Source: Bacillota bacterium
Lineage (GTDB): Bacteria > Bacillota > Clostridia > Christensenellales > SZUA-584
Assembly: GCA_023428025.1 (NCBI GenBank)
Contig: JAEYZN010000012.1
Location: forward strand, 124,001 to 188,000
Direction: 5' to 3'
DNA: 64,000 nt
The position numbers and the translations under genes were made by a program. Below the pieces are notes generated by a model that saw nothing but the letters and a program-made list of their open reading frames with translations, ran no database searches and had not been told where the DNA came from. Positions 16,851-25,683 of the stretch are shown one piece after another (the first letter of the stretch is position 1; every line of letters starts with the position of its first letter).

Positions 16851-18373
16851 ACCGCGCTCCCCCTTTTCGAGCCTGCCATATACAGACCCAGTTCTTGCTC
16901 ATTGACCTCAGACGGTTTCACATTGGCCACAATTTCGCCCTCAAACATGACAAGTATTCTGTCGGCCAACTCCATGACTTCTGAAAGCTCAAAGGACACC
17001 ACCAACACCGCCTTGCCGCTGTCCCGCGCGCTTATAATCTGCCGATGCATATATTCGATAGCGCCGACGTCCAGACCGCGCGTCGGCTGAACAGCCAGAA
17101 GTATATCCGGATTGCGGCTGATCTCCCTGGCGGCGATGGCCTTCTGCTGATTGCCGCCCGACATGCTCCGTGCGATCGTCCGGCCGCCTTCGCTGCTCCT
17201 GATATCGAATTTCTTAATCAATTCATCCGCGTAAGCATTGACTTCCTTCTTGTTAATGAATCCGCCGGATTGAAAGCGACCGTCAAAATACTCAAGCAAC
17301 ACCAGATTGTCCGCAAGCGAGTAATCCAGAACAAGTCCGTATTTATGCCGGTCTTCGGGGATATGTGAAAGTCCATGGATATTCCTGTACCGAATGGTTC
17401 TGTTTGTGACATCAGTATTATTGATGACGATCTGCCCGCTGTCGGACGGGACAATACCGGTTATGGCATAGACAAGCTCTGATTGCCCGTTGCCGTCTAC
17501 ACCCGCGATGCAGACGACCTCCCCCTGCCGGACCTGCAGGCTCAGATCGTGGACCTTGTTCTTTTTTGAGCCGGGTGTTTTCACTGTGAGACTTTGGACC
17601 TCCAGCACTGGCGACCCAGGCTGTTTTTCGGCTTTATCGACATGCAGAATAACCTTTCGGCCCACCATCATTTCAGACATATCTGCCACGGTGACATCAT
17701 CCACATTCACTGTGGCAACGCATTTCCCCAGGCGAAGGATGGTGCAGCAGTCGGCTACCTTTTTGATCTCGTCCAGTTTATGTGTAATAAAGATGATGGA
17801 TTTGCCTTCTGCTGCAAGGCTTTTCATGATCTCCATCAGCTCAATGATCTCCTGCGGCGTTAAAACAGCGGTGGGTTCGTCGAAAATCAGAATATCATTA
17901 TCCCGGTACAACATCTTGAGTATTTCGACACGCTGCTGCATACCCACGGTGATATCGGAAATCAGCGCCTCGGTATCCACCTTCAGGCCATATTGCTCGG
18001 ACAACGCCAACACTTTTTTTCGGGCTTCATCGTTTTTGAGAAATCCGTTTTTGGTTGTTTCCGCACCGAGAATGATGTTCTGAAGCACCGTAAAATTATG
18101 CACCAGCATGAAATGCTGATGCACCATCCCGATACCCAGTGAATTGGCCATTTTCGGGCCTGATATCTGCACCTTCTCACCACGGAGCATTATACTGCCG
18201 CTTTCAGGCTTATACATGCCAAACAGCACGCCCATAAGCGTGCTTTTACCCGCTCCGTTTTCACCGAGAAGAGCGTGTATTTCACCTTTCTTTACCTGAA
18301 GTGTGACGTTGTCGTTGGCGCGAATCCCCGGGAACTCCTTGACGATATTATTCATTTCAATTATGTATTCCAA
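16847..18373 (-). CDS. Nucleoside ABC transporter ATPase with two ABC domains, NupO/YufO-like
   Basis: 508 residues with two fused ABC modules. The first has Walker A GENGAGKS (37-44). The second has the degenerate GVDGNGQSEL loop and the signature SGGNQQK normal for this family. The TTG at 18373 is chosen because AAGGGG lies 8 nt upstream; a GTG at 18382 overlaps that site. The protein drives both permeases. Confidence 0.93.
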   Translation of the reverse strand: MEYIIEMNNIVKEFPGIRANDNVTLQVKKGEIHALLGENGAGKSTLMGVLFGMYKPESGSIMLRGEKVQISGPKMANSLGIGMVHQHFMLVHNFTVLQNIILGAETTKNGFLKNDEARKKVLALSEQYGLKVDTEALISDITVGMQQRVEILKMLYRDNDILIFDEPTAVLTPQEIIELMEIMKSLAAEGKSIIFITHKLDEIKKVADCCTILRLGKCVATVNVDDVTVADMSEMMVGRKVILHVDKAEKQPGSPVLEVQSLTVKTPGSKKNKVHDLSLQVRQGEVVCIAGVDGNGQSELVYAITGIVPSDSGQIVINNTDVTNRTIRYRNIHGLSHIPEDRHKYGLVLDYSLADNLVLLEYFDGRFQSGGFINKKEVNAYADELIKKFDIRSSEGGRTIARSMSGGNQQKAIAAREISRNPDILLAVQPTRGLDVGAIEYMHRQIISARDSGKAVLVVSFELSEVMELADRILVMFEGEIVANVKPSEVNEQELGLYMAGSKRGSAV

Positions 18374-18506
18374 GACAGTCACCCCTTAATTTAATACAAA
18401 TATATTCTTGTTAAAAAGGCTGATAATAAGAAACAGACATATTTGAATTATAACTGATATCTTTTCAAGTGTAAAAGTATAAAATAAATACCCTTTGGAT
18501 AATGGA

Positions 18507-18537
18507 TATGGGAAGGCGTCATTGGCGCCTTCCCATA
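18507..18537 (-). other. 12-bp perfect hairpin between binding-protein and ATPase genes
   Basis: TATGGGAAGGCG (18507-18518) pairs fully with CGCCTTCCCATA (18526-18537) around a 7-nt loop. No T run follows on either strand. It lies about 30 nt past the binding-protein stop and about 130 nt before the ATPase start, so RNA stabilisation or partial pausing is more likely than full termination. Confidence 0.65.
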
Positions 18538-18565
18538 CAAAACTAGTTAGGAATACGGATTTGGA

Positions 18566-19744
18566 TCAGTCGGTGACTTCGGTGACCTTCACATATTTCA
18601 GGCCAAGGTCAGCGATAGTGATTTCAGAAGCATTGTTGATGGTATAGGTGCCATCCTTAACCGCTGTGAGCAGAGTATCATAATCGGCAGCGGTGAATGT
18701 ACGCCATTTGGCAGTGTCCATAGCAAGGCCAACGCCATCATTCGAGGAATCGAGCGTCCAGGTGGAACCGCCTTCAAACTTGTCGCCATAGTAAGAATCA
18801 AGCGCCTGGTATACAGCGTTTCCGAGCATCTTCATCGCCGAGGAAATAACCGTGGCAGATTCGTTGTACTGGTCAACGTCAACGCCGATCACCCATTTGT
18901 CAGTGGAAGCTTCAGCAGCCGCCATCACAGAGTTGCCGACAGCGCCACCACAGCCGAAGATGACTTCGGCGCCGGTCTGGTACCAGCCAGCCGCTCTCGC
19001 CTGATTATCAGGTGTTGCAACAAAGTCGCCGGAGTAGTTGTACATCACAGAGATGGAGCCTTCAGCAAGCCCCAGTTCCTTGGCCGCAACCTCCGCGCCC
19101 TGAAGGAAGCCATAGCCATAGCGAATAACAGCGGGAACCGCCATGCCGCCCTGGAAGCCCAGCTTTGTAAAGCCGTCCTTCACAGCCGCATAACCGGCGA
19201 AGAAGCCAGCCTGCTCTTCGGCGAACAGAATGCACAGCACGTTAGATTCTGTCTTATATGTGGCATAATCTTCAGTATGCGGTTCGCCATCCAATAACAC
19301 GAACTTGACATCCGGATAAGTCGTCTGAGCTTCGTAGATCGGCACTTCAAAGAGGAAACCCGGAGTCACAATGACCTTTGCGCCACCCTGCACTGCCAGC
19401 GCAATGGATTCAAGATAAGCGGCATTGGTGGCTTCGGCAGGCTTATAGTATTTACTGCTGATATTGTTATCTGTGCAATACTTCTCAACACCTTCCCAAG
19501 TTCCCTGATTGAACGATTTGTCGTCAATCGTACCTTTGTCAGTGATCATGGCCACTTCGGCACCTCCCTCAGCGGGTGCTTCGGTCGGTTCGGCCGCTTC
19601 TTCAGTCGGCTGTTCCGCTGCTTCTGTGGGCGCAGCAGATTCGCTTTCTTCCGGCTGTTCCTGTGTTGCCGGTCCGCATCCGGCGAACGCAAACATGGAC
19701 AGCGTCAAGCATACCACCAAAACAACAACCAAAAACTTTTTCAT
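18566..19744 (-). CDS. BMP-family nucleoside-binding lipoprotein
   Basis: 392 residues. The signal peptide ends at Cys23 (FAFAGC), then a Glu/Ala/Pro/Thr-rich linker and the BMP domain (VAMITDKGTIDDKSFNQGTW, GFQGGMAVPAVIRYGYGF). BMP proteins (BmpA/Med/NupN) bind purine or other nucleosides. The ATG at 19744 follows AGGAGG by 7 nt; longer in-frame starts add a leader rich in Arg and Tyr. Nearby pur and gua operons fit a purine-salvage role, which is inference. Confidence 0.93.
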   Translation of the reverse strand: MKKFLVVVLVVCLTLSMFAFAGCGPATQEQPEESESAAPTEAAEQPTEEAAEPTEAPAEGGAEVAMITDKGTIDDKSFNQGTWEGVEKYCTDNNISSKYYKPAEATNAAYLESIALAVQGGAKVIVTPGFLFEVPIYEAQTTYPDVKFVLLDGEPHTEDYATYKTESNVLCILFAEEQAGFFAGYAAVKDGFTKLGFQGGMAVPAVIRYGYGFLQGAEVAAKELGLAEGSISVMYNYSGDFVATPDNQARAAGWYQTGAEVIFGCGGAVGNSVMAAAEASTDKWVIGVDVDQYNESATVISSAMKMLGNAVYQALDSYYGDKFEGGSTWTLDSSNDGVGLAMDTAKWRTFTAADYDTLLTAVKDGTYTINNASEITIADLGLKYVKVTEVTD

Positions 19745-19801
19745 ATGCTTTCCTCCTGTTTTTTGACACAGTAAATAAATATATCTGCATCGATACCGCC
19801 T

Positions 19802-19830
19802 ATTGTACAAGCTTTTCTCTTAAAAAGCAA
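19802..19830 (-). promoter_or_regulatory. Promoter of the nucleoside transporter operon
   Basis: On the minus strand, TTGCTT (19825-19830) and TACAAT (19802-19807) are 17 nt apart, about 58 nt upstream of the start. No purine riboswitch core was seen in the leader. Confidence 0.55.
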
Positions 19831-20055
19831 TGCCACGCCTTAAATAATTTCCGATATTTGTAACAGAAAATAAATATATGGTAAATAGAACCCCAAGAAA
19901 AAGTACTAACGATAAGGTATCTATCCAGAAGATGCGTCAACCAATCGGCCTTGCCCCACGCTGATATTAAGCACCGCCCTCTCCACTGGCGCCGAGCGTG
20001 CTACTGTGCTGGCCCATATCATACCACACACTCATCGATCTGTTACCGCTCCTGC
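19831..20055. other. Non-coding AT-rich stretch at the edge of the accessory patch
   Basis: I see no convincing gene here. It is AT-rich near 19850-19920 and runs into the integrase-like remnant. Possible att duplicates of the tRNA-Arg 3' end were looked for and not found. Confidence 0.4.
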
Positions 20056-20157
20056 ATCACTCACACTGATACAAAAATGACACTAAACACCTATGCGGAT
20101 GCACTTGAAAGTTCAGACAAAAAAATTGCAAATGAGTGGGATAAAATCATCAATTGG
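20056..20157 (+). pseudogene. Remnant resembling the C-terminus of a tyrosine recombinase
   Basis: The plus-strand reading ITHTDTKMTLNTYADAL, followed by KIANEWDKI, resembles the end of phage-type integrases. In those, a His-(Ser/Thr)-x-x-(Thr/Lys)-(Met/Thr)-T-x-x-x-Tyr segment holds the catalytic Tyr. Upstream in the same frame nothing looks like an integrase, so only the tail would remain. The match is short and made by eye. Confidence 0.4.
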
Positions 20158-20181
20158 CACGATTTCAGAAAACGACAATTC

Positions 20182-20226
20182 TATGAAAAAACAAAACCCC
20201 GAATTGTCAGTATTCATCGGGGTTTG
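20182..20226 (-). terminator. Terminator of the isochorismatase-fold gene
   Basis: CAAAACCCCG (20192-20201) pairs with CGGGGTTTG (20218-20226) across a 16-nt loop; on the minus strand a T-rich run (TTTTGTTTTTT) follows. Confidence 0.75.
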
Positions 20227-20286
20227 CATGGAATGTGTTGACGAAAAAGATGCAGGGCAAGTCCCTTCAGAATCCCATATCTCAAA

Positions 20287-20302
20287 GACAAATTGGAATT
20301 TG
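20287..20302 (+). repeat. Inverted repeat flanking the isochorismatase gene, left copy
   Basis: GACAAATTGGAATTTG. The reverse complement of all 16 bases occurs at 20827-20842. This copy is also the core of a near-perfect 24-nt palindrome (20284-20307) just downstream of the gene's stop. Confidence 0.75.
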
Positions 20303-20324
20303 TCTTTCCTTATTATTGCGGCGG

Positions 20325-20813
20325 TTACATCACTTCACTCAGTTTCTCGACAATACAACCCTTGTTCGCATAGTATTGAAGCATCTCGTCGATTTTTCTT
20401 TTATCGTAGCTGGTAATACAATCAGACAGAACGTGAACGATGTAGCCTTCTTTAGCCATATTGTAGCAAGTGGCTTTTACACAGGCTATGGCATCCGCAC
20501 CGGCAATGTAGAATTCTCCGATTTCGTTTTCGCTTACAAAAGCAGCAAAACCTTCGCTTGTTAATGCATTACCCTTGGTTTTTGTGAAAATGTTTTCGGA
20601 TACGATTTTCATATCCGGAACCAATTCGGCACCATGTGTGTCGGGCTTAAAGGTTCTTGTACCGGCAGATAAATTATTATGCTTAATATAAACCACATGT
20701 ATGTCGTGAGCGACAGCCCAATCAATAGCGGTGTTGATATTGCCGATAATTTCCTTGTAATTCTTTGTAATGTCGTTTTGAATGTCGATAACGACGAATG
20801 CTTTGTTCTGCAT
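20325..20813 (-). CDS. Isochorismatase-fold cysteine hydrolase
   Basis: 162 residues of the isochorismatase-like fold. The catalytic triad candidates are Asp10 (VVIDIQND), Lys78 (FTKTKGNAL) and Cys111 (AGADAIACVKATC). The family includes nicotinamidases and other amidohydrolases, so the substrate cannot be set. GGAGGAAG precedes the ATG. The gene is visibly more AT-rich than its neighbours and is flanked by a 16-bp inverted repeat, which suggests acquisition. Confidence 0.9.
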   Translation of the reverse strand: MQNKAFVVIDIQNDITKNYKEIIGNINTAIDWAVAHDIHVVYIKHNNLSAGTRTFKPDTHGAELVPDMKIVSENIFTKTKGNALTSEGFAAFVSENEIGEFYIAGADAIACVKATCYNMAKEGYIVHVLSDCITSYDKRKIDEMLQYYANKGCIVEKLSEVM

Positions 20814-20826
20814 GGTTCTTCCTCCG

Positions 20827-20842
20827 CAAATTCCAATTTGTC
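20827..20842 (-). repeat. Inverted repeat flanking the isochorismatase gene, right copy
   Basis: The minus strand reads GACAAATTGGAATTTG, identical to the left copy. It lies in the 5' leader, directly before the GGAGG ribosome site. Confidence 0.75.
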
Positions 20843-21199
20843 TGCGTGCTATAATTTATCATATCATGACTGTTTTCCGAAGTACAAATGGATTTCTAAT
20901 TTCGAACAGGTTTAAAGCTGGCTGAACTATAAGATTCCAGATAGGATGGAAGAAACCTACCGGAATAAGGCCTTGTAGAAACCACAATCTGGAATAAGGG
21001 GTTCAGAGGTCAGTTTTTAGCGTTTTTACATATCAAAATTTGCGTTTTTCAATTTTTAGATTCTGGAATTTGAGCTAAAAGCAAAATCATGCATACACGC
21101 AACAAACGCCTTAATAAAGGCGTTTGTTGGCATTAAAAGAGGCAGGCTATCTGAACGATTCCAATTCGTGGTGTTCAGATCTCCTACCCCCGTTCATTA
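20843..21199. other. Non-coding AT-rich spacer between isochorismatase gene and tRNA-Arg
   Basis: No gene was recognised. The stretch holds an imperfect direct repeat (AGAAACC ... GGAATAAGG, about 20952-20970 and 20978-20999) and a weak inverted repeat near 21148-21180. A long hairpin at 21100-21129 is listed separately. Confidence 0.5.
21100..21129 (-). terminator. 13-bp hairpin downstream of tRNA-Arg
   Basis: CAACAAACGCCTT (21100-21112) pairs perfectly with AAGGCGTTTGTTG (21117-21129) around AATA. No clean T run follows, but it lies about 70 nt past the tRNA 3' end and may end its transcript. Confidence 0.5.
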
Positions 21200-21276
21200 T
21201 GGCGTACCCGGGAGGATTCGAACCTCTGGCCTTTGGAGTCGGAGTCCAACGCTCTATCCAGCTGAGCTACGGGTAC
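21200..21276 (-). tRNA. tRNA-Arg (anticodon CCG)
   Basis: A full cloverleaf can be folded. The acceptor stem is GTACCCG with CGGGTAC, the D arm is GCTCAGCTGGATAGAGC, the anticodon stem TTGGA/TCCAA holds the loop CTCCGAC (anticodon CCG), and the T arm contains GGTTCGAATCC. Discriminator G is followed by an encoded CCA (21200-21202). It reads CGG codons. Confidence 0.97.
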
Positions 21277-21345
21277 AAGCAGATTTCTTCGCGGCCTTTA
21301 TATGCAGCATAACTAATATACCATAAAATCGGTGCAAGTCAACCT

Positions 21346-22437
21346 TTAGAAGTATTGATAGTATGCACAGCGTATGCTGCCGTTGTACAGCTTGCGTTTG
21401 CGCGAAGCGCGTTTCCCGAAGTAACGTTCAAATTCCTCGTCGGCTGTGATGATGTTTTTTTTGCTCACATCCGCAAAAGCGCGTCCCATATCGCCATACA
21501 GCTTATGCACGGCGTTTTTCTCGCCCATGCGTTCCGCATACGGCGGATTGGTCAAAACAGGGCACTGATTGCGTGCGAAATCCTTCACATCCGCCTTGAA
21601 CAGCCGTATATCAACACCGGCGGCCCGCGCGTTTCTGTCCGCGGCGCCGATGGCTTTCGGGTCGATGTCGGACGCGAATACGACCGGAGCATCGCCGGAA
21701 AGCTTATCTGAAACGGCGATACGTTCGCCGTTCCATGCTTTTGCGAAGCCGTTCCACTTTTCCGAATCAAAGCTGCGCTTCAGGCCGGGCGCGCGTCCCT
21801 GGCCGATCAGCGCCGCCTCGATCGCGATGGTACCGGAGCCGCACATCGGGTCGGCCAGTTCTCCCCCGCGCCAGCCGGACAGCAGCACCAGACCTGCCGC
21901 CAGTGTCTCGCGTATCGGCGCGGCCACGTTGGCCACGCGGTAGCCGCGGCGGTTCAGCCCCTGTCCGCTGGTATTGAGACATACAGATACAGTGTCCCGC
22001 AGCAGCTTCAAGTGAATATCATACCGCTCCCCCGTTTCGGGCAGCACGGATGTGCGATGGCCCGCCATCAGGCTGACAGCGGCCGCTTTTTTGCCGATGG
22101 ATTGTATATCCGATACGCTGAAAAGGCGGCTGCCGACCGAATCAGCGTTGACGATGAATGCGGCGTTTTTGGGGATATGGTCGCTCCAGCTGATGCCGCG
22201 AACACCTTCAAAAAGCTCGTCGAAAGTCAAAGCGGTAAATCGATGCAGCTCGATATACACTCTGTCCGCCGTGTGCAGCCACAGGTTGGCGCGCGCTATG
22301 CCGGCTTCGTCGGCCAAAAAATAAACCCGGGCATCCCGGGCATCGATATCTGTCACCCCTAAATCCTTCAGTTCACGGGCAGCTACGCCCTCCAGCCCAA
22401 ATGCGCAGGAAGCGAAGCATCTATATTCCGTCTTCAT
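21346..22437 (-). CDS. THUMP-domain RNA methyltransferase (RlmL-like)
   Basis: 363 residues: an N-terminal ferredoxin-like/THUMP region (1-165) and a class I SAM methyltransferase with motif I DPMCGSGTIAIEAAL and the N6-adenine/N2-guanine signature LTNPPYAERM. Family members methylate 23S rRNA or tRNA bases. The ATG (AGGTGG upstream) overlaps the HD gene by 17 nt, so it is the last gene of a four-gene overlapping operon. Confidence 0.93.
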   Translation of the reverse strand: MKTEYRCFASCAFGLEGVAARELKDLGVTDIDARDARVYFLADEAGIARANLWLHTADRVYIELHRFTALTFDELFEGVRGISWSDHIPKNAAFIVNADSVGSRLFSVSDIQSIGKKAAAVSLMAGHRTSVLPETGERYDIHLKLLRDTVSVCLNTSGQGLNRRGYRVANVAAPIRETLAAGLVLLSGWRGGELADPMCGSGTIAIEAALIGQGRAPGLKRSFDSEKWNGFAKAWNGERIAVSDKLSGDAPVVFASDIDPKAIGAADRNARAAGVDIRLFKADVKDFARNQCPVLTNPPYAERMGEKNAVHKLYGDMGRAFADVSKKNIITADEEFERYFGKRASRKRKLYNGSIRCAYYQYF

Positions 22438-23098
22438 CTTTCCACCTGTTCAGCTTCACGCCGTTGATGCGCAGCGTAAAGCTGCAGCCCAGAAAACGCG
22501 CGCTCTTTTCGCACATCTGCATGCGCGTCATGTATATGCTGAGAAACTCCATCGGAGAGGCGCTTTCGTTCATCTCATAGTCAATGCAGATGTTGCCGTC
22601 CAATACCGTAAGCTTGGTCGACTGTATCGAATAGTTTACACGGTCGTGTATATCGGCCGGGGAATACTTTTTCATCCGTACGCGCGCGCGGTGCGCATCC
22701 ACCTTGTCCGCAATGATTAGCGCCGCTGAGATGTCGCTGATGGGCGCGCCCGTCTCCTCTTCGTGCGAGCCCACGGCCGCGCATATCTCACAAGCTTCGT
22801 TTACCGGGAACCCCATATCGCAGAGTATCGGGAAAAGGAGCACCGATCCGTTCAAGCCGTGGTGCTTTCTGTTCACCATGTTGCCCACGTCATGCACCCA
22901 TCCGGCAATCTTGGCCAGCTCAATGCGCCGTTCAGGCTTTCCCAACTTGTACAATATTTCCCCAGCAATGCGGCTGACATAGCCAACATGCCGCGGGCCG
23001 TGATCCGTATAACCGATCATCTCCAGCACCTTGTTGGACTGGCTGACAAGCTCGCTGATCTTCTCGCTTCTGATAATATCTTCAAATGTCACTGTCAA
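22421..23098 (-). CDS. HD-domain phosphohydrolase
   Basis: 225 residues. The HD metal-site pattern is visible: His37 (HGPRHVGYV), His69-Asp70 (GWVHDVGN), a further His near 80, and Asp in IIADKVDAH near residue 151. HD proteins cleave phosphoesters of nucleotides or signalling molecules; the substrate is unknown. The TTG start overlaps the upstream stop by 4 nt with GGAG 8 nt before it. It sits between a repeat protein and an RNA methyltransferase, so an RNA-linked role is possible but unproven. Confidence 0.88.
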   Translation of the reverse strand: MTVTFEDIIRSEKISELVSQSNKVLEMIGYTDHGPRHVGYVSRIAGEILYKLGKPERRIELAKIAGWVHDVGNMVNRKHHGLNGSVLLFPILCDMGFPVNEACEICAAVGSHEEETGAPISDISAALIIADKVDAHRARVRMKKYSPADIHDRVNYSIQSTKLTVLDGNICIDYEMNESASPMEFLSIYMTRMQMCEKSARFLGCSFTLRINGVKLNRWKDEDGI

Positions 23099-23925
23099 TG
23101 TTGGTTCTCCATATCTATGAGTGATTCATAGTCCCTGTCGCCGGTAAAATCACGCTCTATATCCACCTCGCCGCCCAACTCTTCCAAAGCGTTGCGTATG
23201 GCGACATAGTCGAAATACTTCAGGCCCTCCTGGCGGATCGCTTCTTCGAGCGCGGGCAGTGCCTTGGGGTTGCCGATCTTGCCCAGGCAGTTGGCGTAAA
23301 AAGCTTTCTGCGTATCGCTGAGCAAAAAGCGCTCCATCGCGTAGTTGAATGTCCTGTCGTCATACGGCAGGTCTGTCAGTATATCGAGGAAACAATCCAT
23401 CGCGTAGCTGTTTTGCGCCTGCTCAAAAGCGCATACCATCGGTTCCAGATAGCTTGAACCGGCGTTCCGGAGTTCATCGGCGCATGCTTCGGAAAAGTCG
23501 CTTTGCTCGGCGGATTGCGCGATCACATCGATGTAGTGATCATATGGATGCTCCATATCCATCTCTTCGATCAGCCGCACCACGACGGTCCGTATCTTAT
23601 CCTCGTTCTCGCCGCTGTAGTTTTTGAGCAATAAGATCAACAAGGGATATGTTTCTTCGCGCAGGTCTGCAATGCGGTTCAGCAAAGGGCCGGGCAGCGT
23701 GATGTCCGACAGCATATACTGCCCCAGCGTCTTGATCAGCGTTACGGCGTCCATACCGCCAAAGTACGCATTGGGCGACAGGCCGTTCAGCCAGTCCTGC
23801 GGCGCATCCAGCCATTCCAGATACACATCGGGCGCGACATCTTCCAGATCATCCCCGTCAATATGATGATCATGGATGTATGATTCCAGATAATGGGCAA
23901 ATTTATGTTCAAAATCAATCGGCAT
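23095..23925 (-). CDS. Alpha-helical repeat protein (HEAT-like), function unknown
   Basis: 276 acidic residues, mostly predicted helix. The segment FYANCLGKIGNPKALPALEEAI is typical of a HEAT/PBS-lyase-like repeat, and earlier segments look like weaker copies. No catalytic motif. The ATG at 23925 is chosen for the GGTGAT site just before it; it overlaps the end of the TPR gene by 11 nt. Likely a scaffold acting with the TPR protein and the HD enzyme encoded next to it. Confidence 0.82.
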   Translation of the reverse strand: MPIDFEHKFAHYLESYIHDHHIDGDDLEDVAPDVYLEWLDAPQDWLNGLSPNAYFGGMDAVTLIKTLGQYMLSDITLPGPLLNRIADLREETYPLLILLLKNYSGENEDKIRTVVVRLIEEMDMEHPYDHYIDVIAQSAEQSDFSEACADELRNAGSSYLEPMVCAFEQAQNSYAMDCFLDILTDLPYDDRTFNYAMERFLLSDTQKAFYANCLGKIGNPKALPALEEAIRQEGLKYFDYVAIRNALEELGGEVDIERDFTGDRDYESLIDMENQH

Positions 23926-25633
23926 TATGATCACCCGCGTCCGGATCCTCAAACAGGATACGGTAGTATTTGTTCAGTGTTATCAGCGAAATACCATACA
24001 GCTTCACCAGCTCTTTTTTCAACGGCAGCCGCTTGTAATCCATCAGTTCGCTGACGCCCAGTTCCAGAGCGGCGGCCAGCGCCTCGGGCCGCGCAACCCA
24101 TGCGCCGCTGTCTTTGCGCTCCGACACGATGGACACCAGCAAGTCCACTCCCGTCGATACGAAATCATCCTCATAGCGTGTTCTGACGCTTTTGATGAAG
24201 ATATTCAGCGCTTCGGCATACGGTTTGGGCAGGTCCTTGATATCGTCGGACACGGTGCCCACGCGCACCTCGGCGATGGCGCCTTTTATATACGCCACGT
24301 AAGGCTCGCGCGCGCCCATGCGCTTGAGGTACATGAAAATATCGTTTTTAATCTCGTCCGTCTCTGCGCTCTTCAGCAGAAAATCCCGGAATTCCTCCTC
24401 TACCTCGGCGTCTGTGAACATGCTCATGATCTCCAGAACGATCTTTTTGATATATTCATCGCCGTAGTGAAGTCCCCAATATATGATGGCGCGGAAGTAT
24501 TTGTCGTTCTTCCATTTGGACTCCAGACTTCCGTCCTTCTGCTTCAGGCATTCGTTCAAATAATTGATGCGCCGCTTGATCTCGTCAAACTGCACCTGGT
24601 AGACGTATTCGAATTCCCTGCCGGAGCCGTTCTTCTTGGCCTCCTGCGCCCTGGCGCTGTAATACACCGCCAGGCTGTTTCTGGGATCGATCTTGAGTAT
24701 CTTGACGAAAAAGCCAAGCGCCTCTGCATATTGCCCGCAGTTGTATGCCGCCAGCCCGCAGAAATGCAGGATGCGGATATCATACGGCTGGTAGCTGACG
24801 ATCTTCAGAAAACATCTGTAGGCCTTTTCGTGATAACCCAGTTCACAGTACGTCAGGGCAATCTTGTGCATATCCTCCGGCTGGATATCGCCGATGCCGC
24901 TAAGCCTTTCCAGAAAGGACGTGGCGCTGGCGTGATCATTCATATCCGAATAAAACAGCGCCAGATTGCAGCACGCGTGCAGGTTCTGAGGCTGTGCCTC
25001 CAACACCTTTTTGGACAGTTCAATGGCTTTGTGTTTCCGCCCGTCAAAAAAGTAGGACAGTGCCAGGTTGTTCATCGCGGAATAGATGGTGGGGTCTTTT
25101 TCGACCACAGCCTCCAGATGCGCGATGGCGCTGTTGTAGTCCCCCTTATCCAGGCACTGCTTGCCCTCAAAGGCCTTTTCATATATCATGCGGCGGTTGA
25201 CATCGTGCAGCAGCCCGTCATCCTCATATTCTTCTTCGTCGATGATGTCGAACAGCTCGTCGATATCCTCGGCGTATTCGCCTTCCGGGTCGATAGCGAG
25301 ATACTGCTCGAAGGCTTCGTCAGCCAGCTCGTAGTTTTTCATGCCCATATAATTGCAGCCCAAAGCAAACAGGCACTCGGTAGGCGTGTTGCCGTATTTG
25401 GCGATCTTTAAAAGGACATCATTGGATTCCGCGTAAAGACCCATTTCGGAATAGACCTGGGCGATGCTGAGCAGATAGTCAACGTTATTCGGCTCCATCC
25501 CCAGCACCTGCCGGTATAATTGCAACGCCTCCAGCAGATTTCCCGCGTCTATATGCTTCTCGGCTTTGCGGATATAAAACTCAGCCGGTTGGTTAAAGCT
25601 GAGTACTTTGCTTTCTCTGTTTTTGTTGTTCAT
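23915..25633 (-). CDS. Tetratricopeptide-repeat protein
   Basis: 572 residues, cytoplasmic. The N-terminal 350 carry about eight TPR units (AGNLLEALQLYRQVLGMEPNN; GDYNSAIAHLEAVVEKDPT; GQYAEALGFFVKILKIDPRN). The C-terminal 200 residues are helical without a known domain and end with a possible helix-turn-helix-like stretch (LKKELVKLYGISLITLNKYY). TPR proteins are scaffolds. First gene of the overlapping operon that ends at 21346; GAAGGAG precedes the ATG. Confidence 0.88.
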   Translation of the reverse strand: MNNKNRESKVLSFNQPAEFYIRKAEKHIDAGNLLEALQLYRQVLGMEPNNVDYLLSIAQVYSEMGLYAESNDVLLKIAKYGNTPTECLFALGCNYMGMKNYELADEAFEQYLAIDPEGEYAEDIDELFDIIDEEEYEDDGLLHDVNRRMIYEKAFEGKQCLDKGDYNSAIAHLEAVVEKDPTIYSAMNNLALSYFFDGRKHKAIELSKKVLEAQPQNLHACCNLALFYSDMNDHASATSFLERLSGIGDIQPEDMHKIALTYCELGYHEKAYRCFLKIVSYQPYDIRILHFCGLAAYNCGQYAEALGFFVKILKIDPRNSLAVYYSARAQEAKKNGSGREFEYVYQVQFDEIKRRINYLNECLKQKDGSLESKWKNDKYFRAIIYWGLHYGDEYIKKIVLEIMSMFTDAEVEEEFRDFLLKSAETDEIKNDIFMYLKRMGAREPYVAYIKGAIAEVRVGTVSDDIKDLPKPYAEALNIFIKSVRTRYEDDFVSTGVDLLVSIVSERKDSGAWVARPEALAAALELGVSELMDYKRLPLKKELVKLYGISLITLNKYYRILFEDPDAGDHNAD

Positions 25634-25683
25634 TGCATCTCCTTCAGCCCTATTATATCATAGTCCGGACGAAAAGAGTATGT

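Noticed and set aside
19831..21276. Complete genomic island with att sites at tRNA-Arg
   Set aside because: No direct repeat of the tRNA 3' end was found and only an integrase-like tail remains.
23927..25411. 494-codon plus-strand frame opposite the TPR gene
   Set aside because: The TPR repeats on the minus strand are unmistakable; the antisense translation shows no domain.
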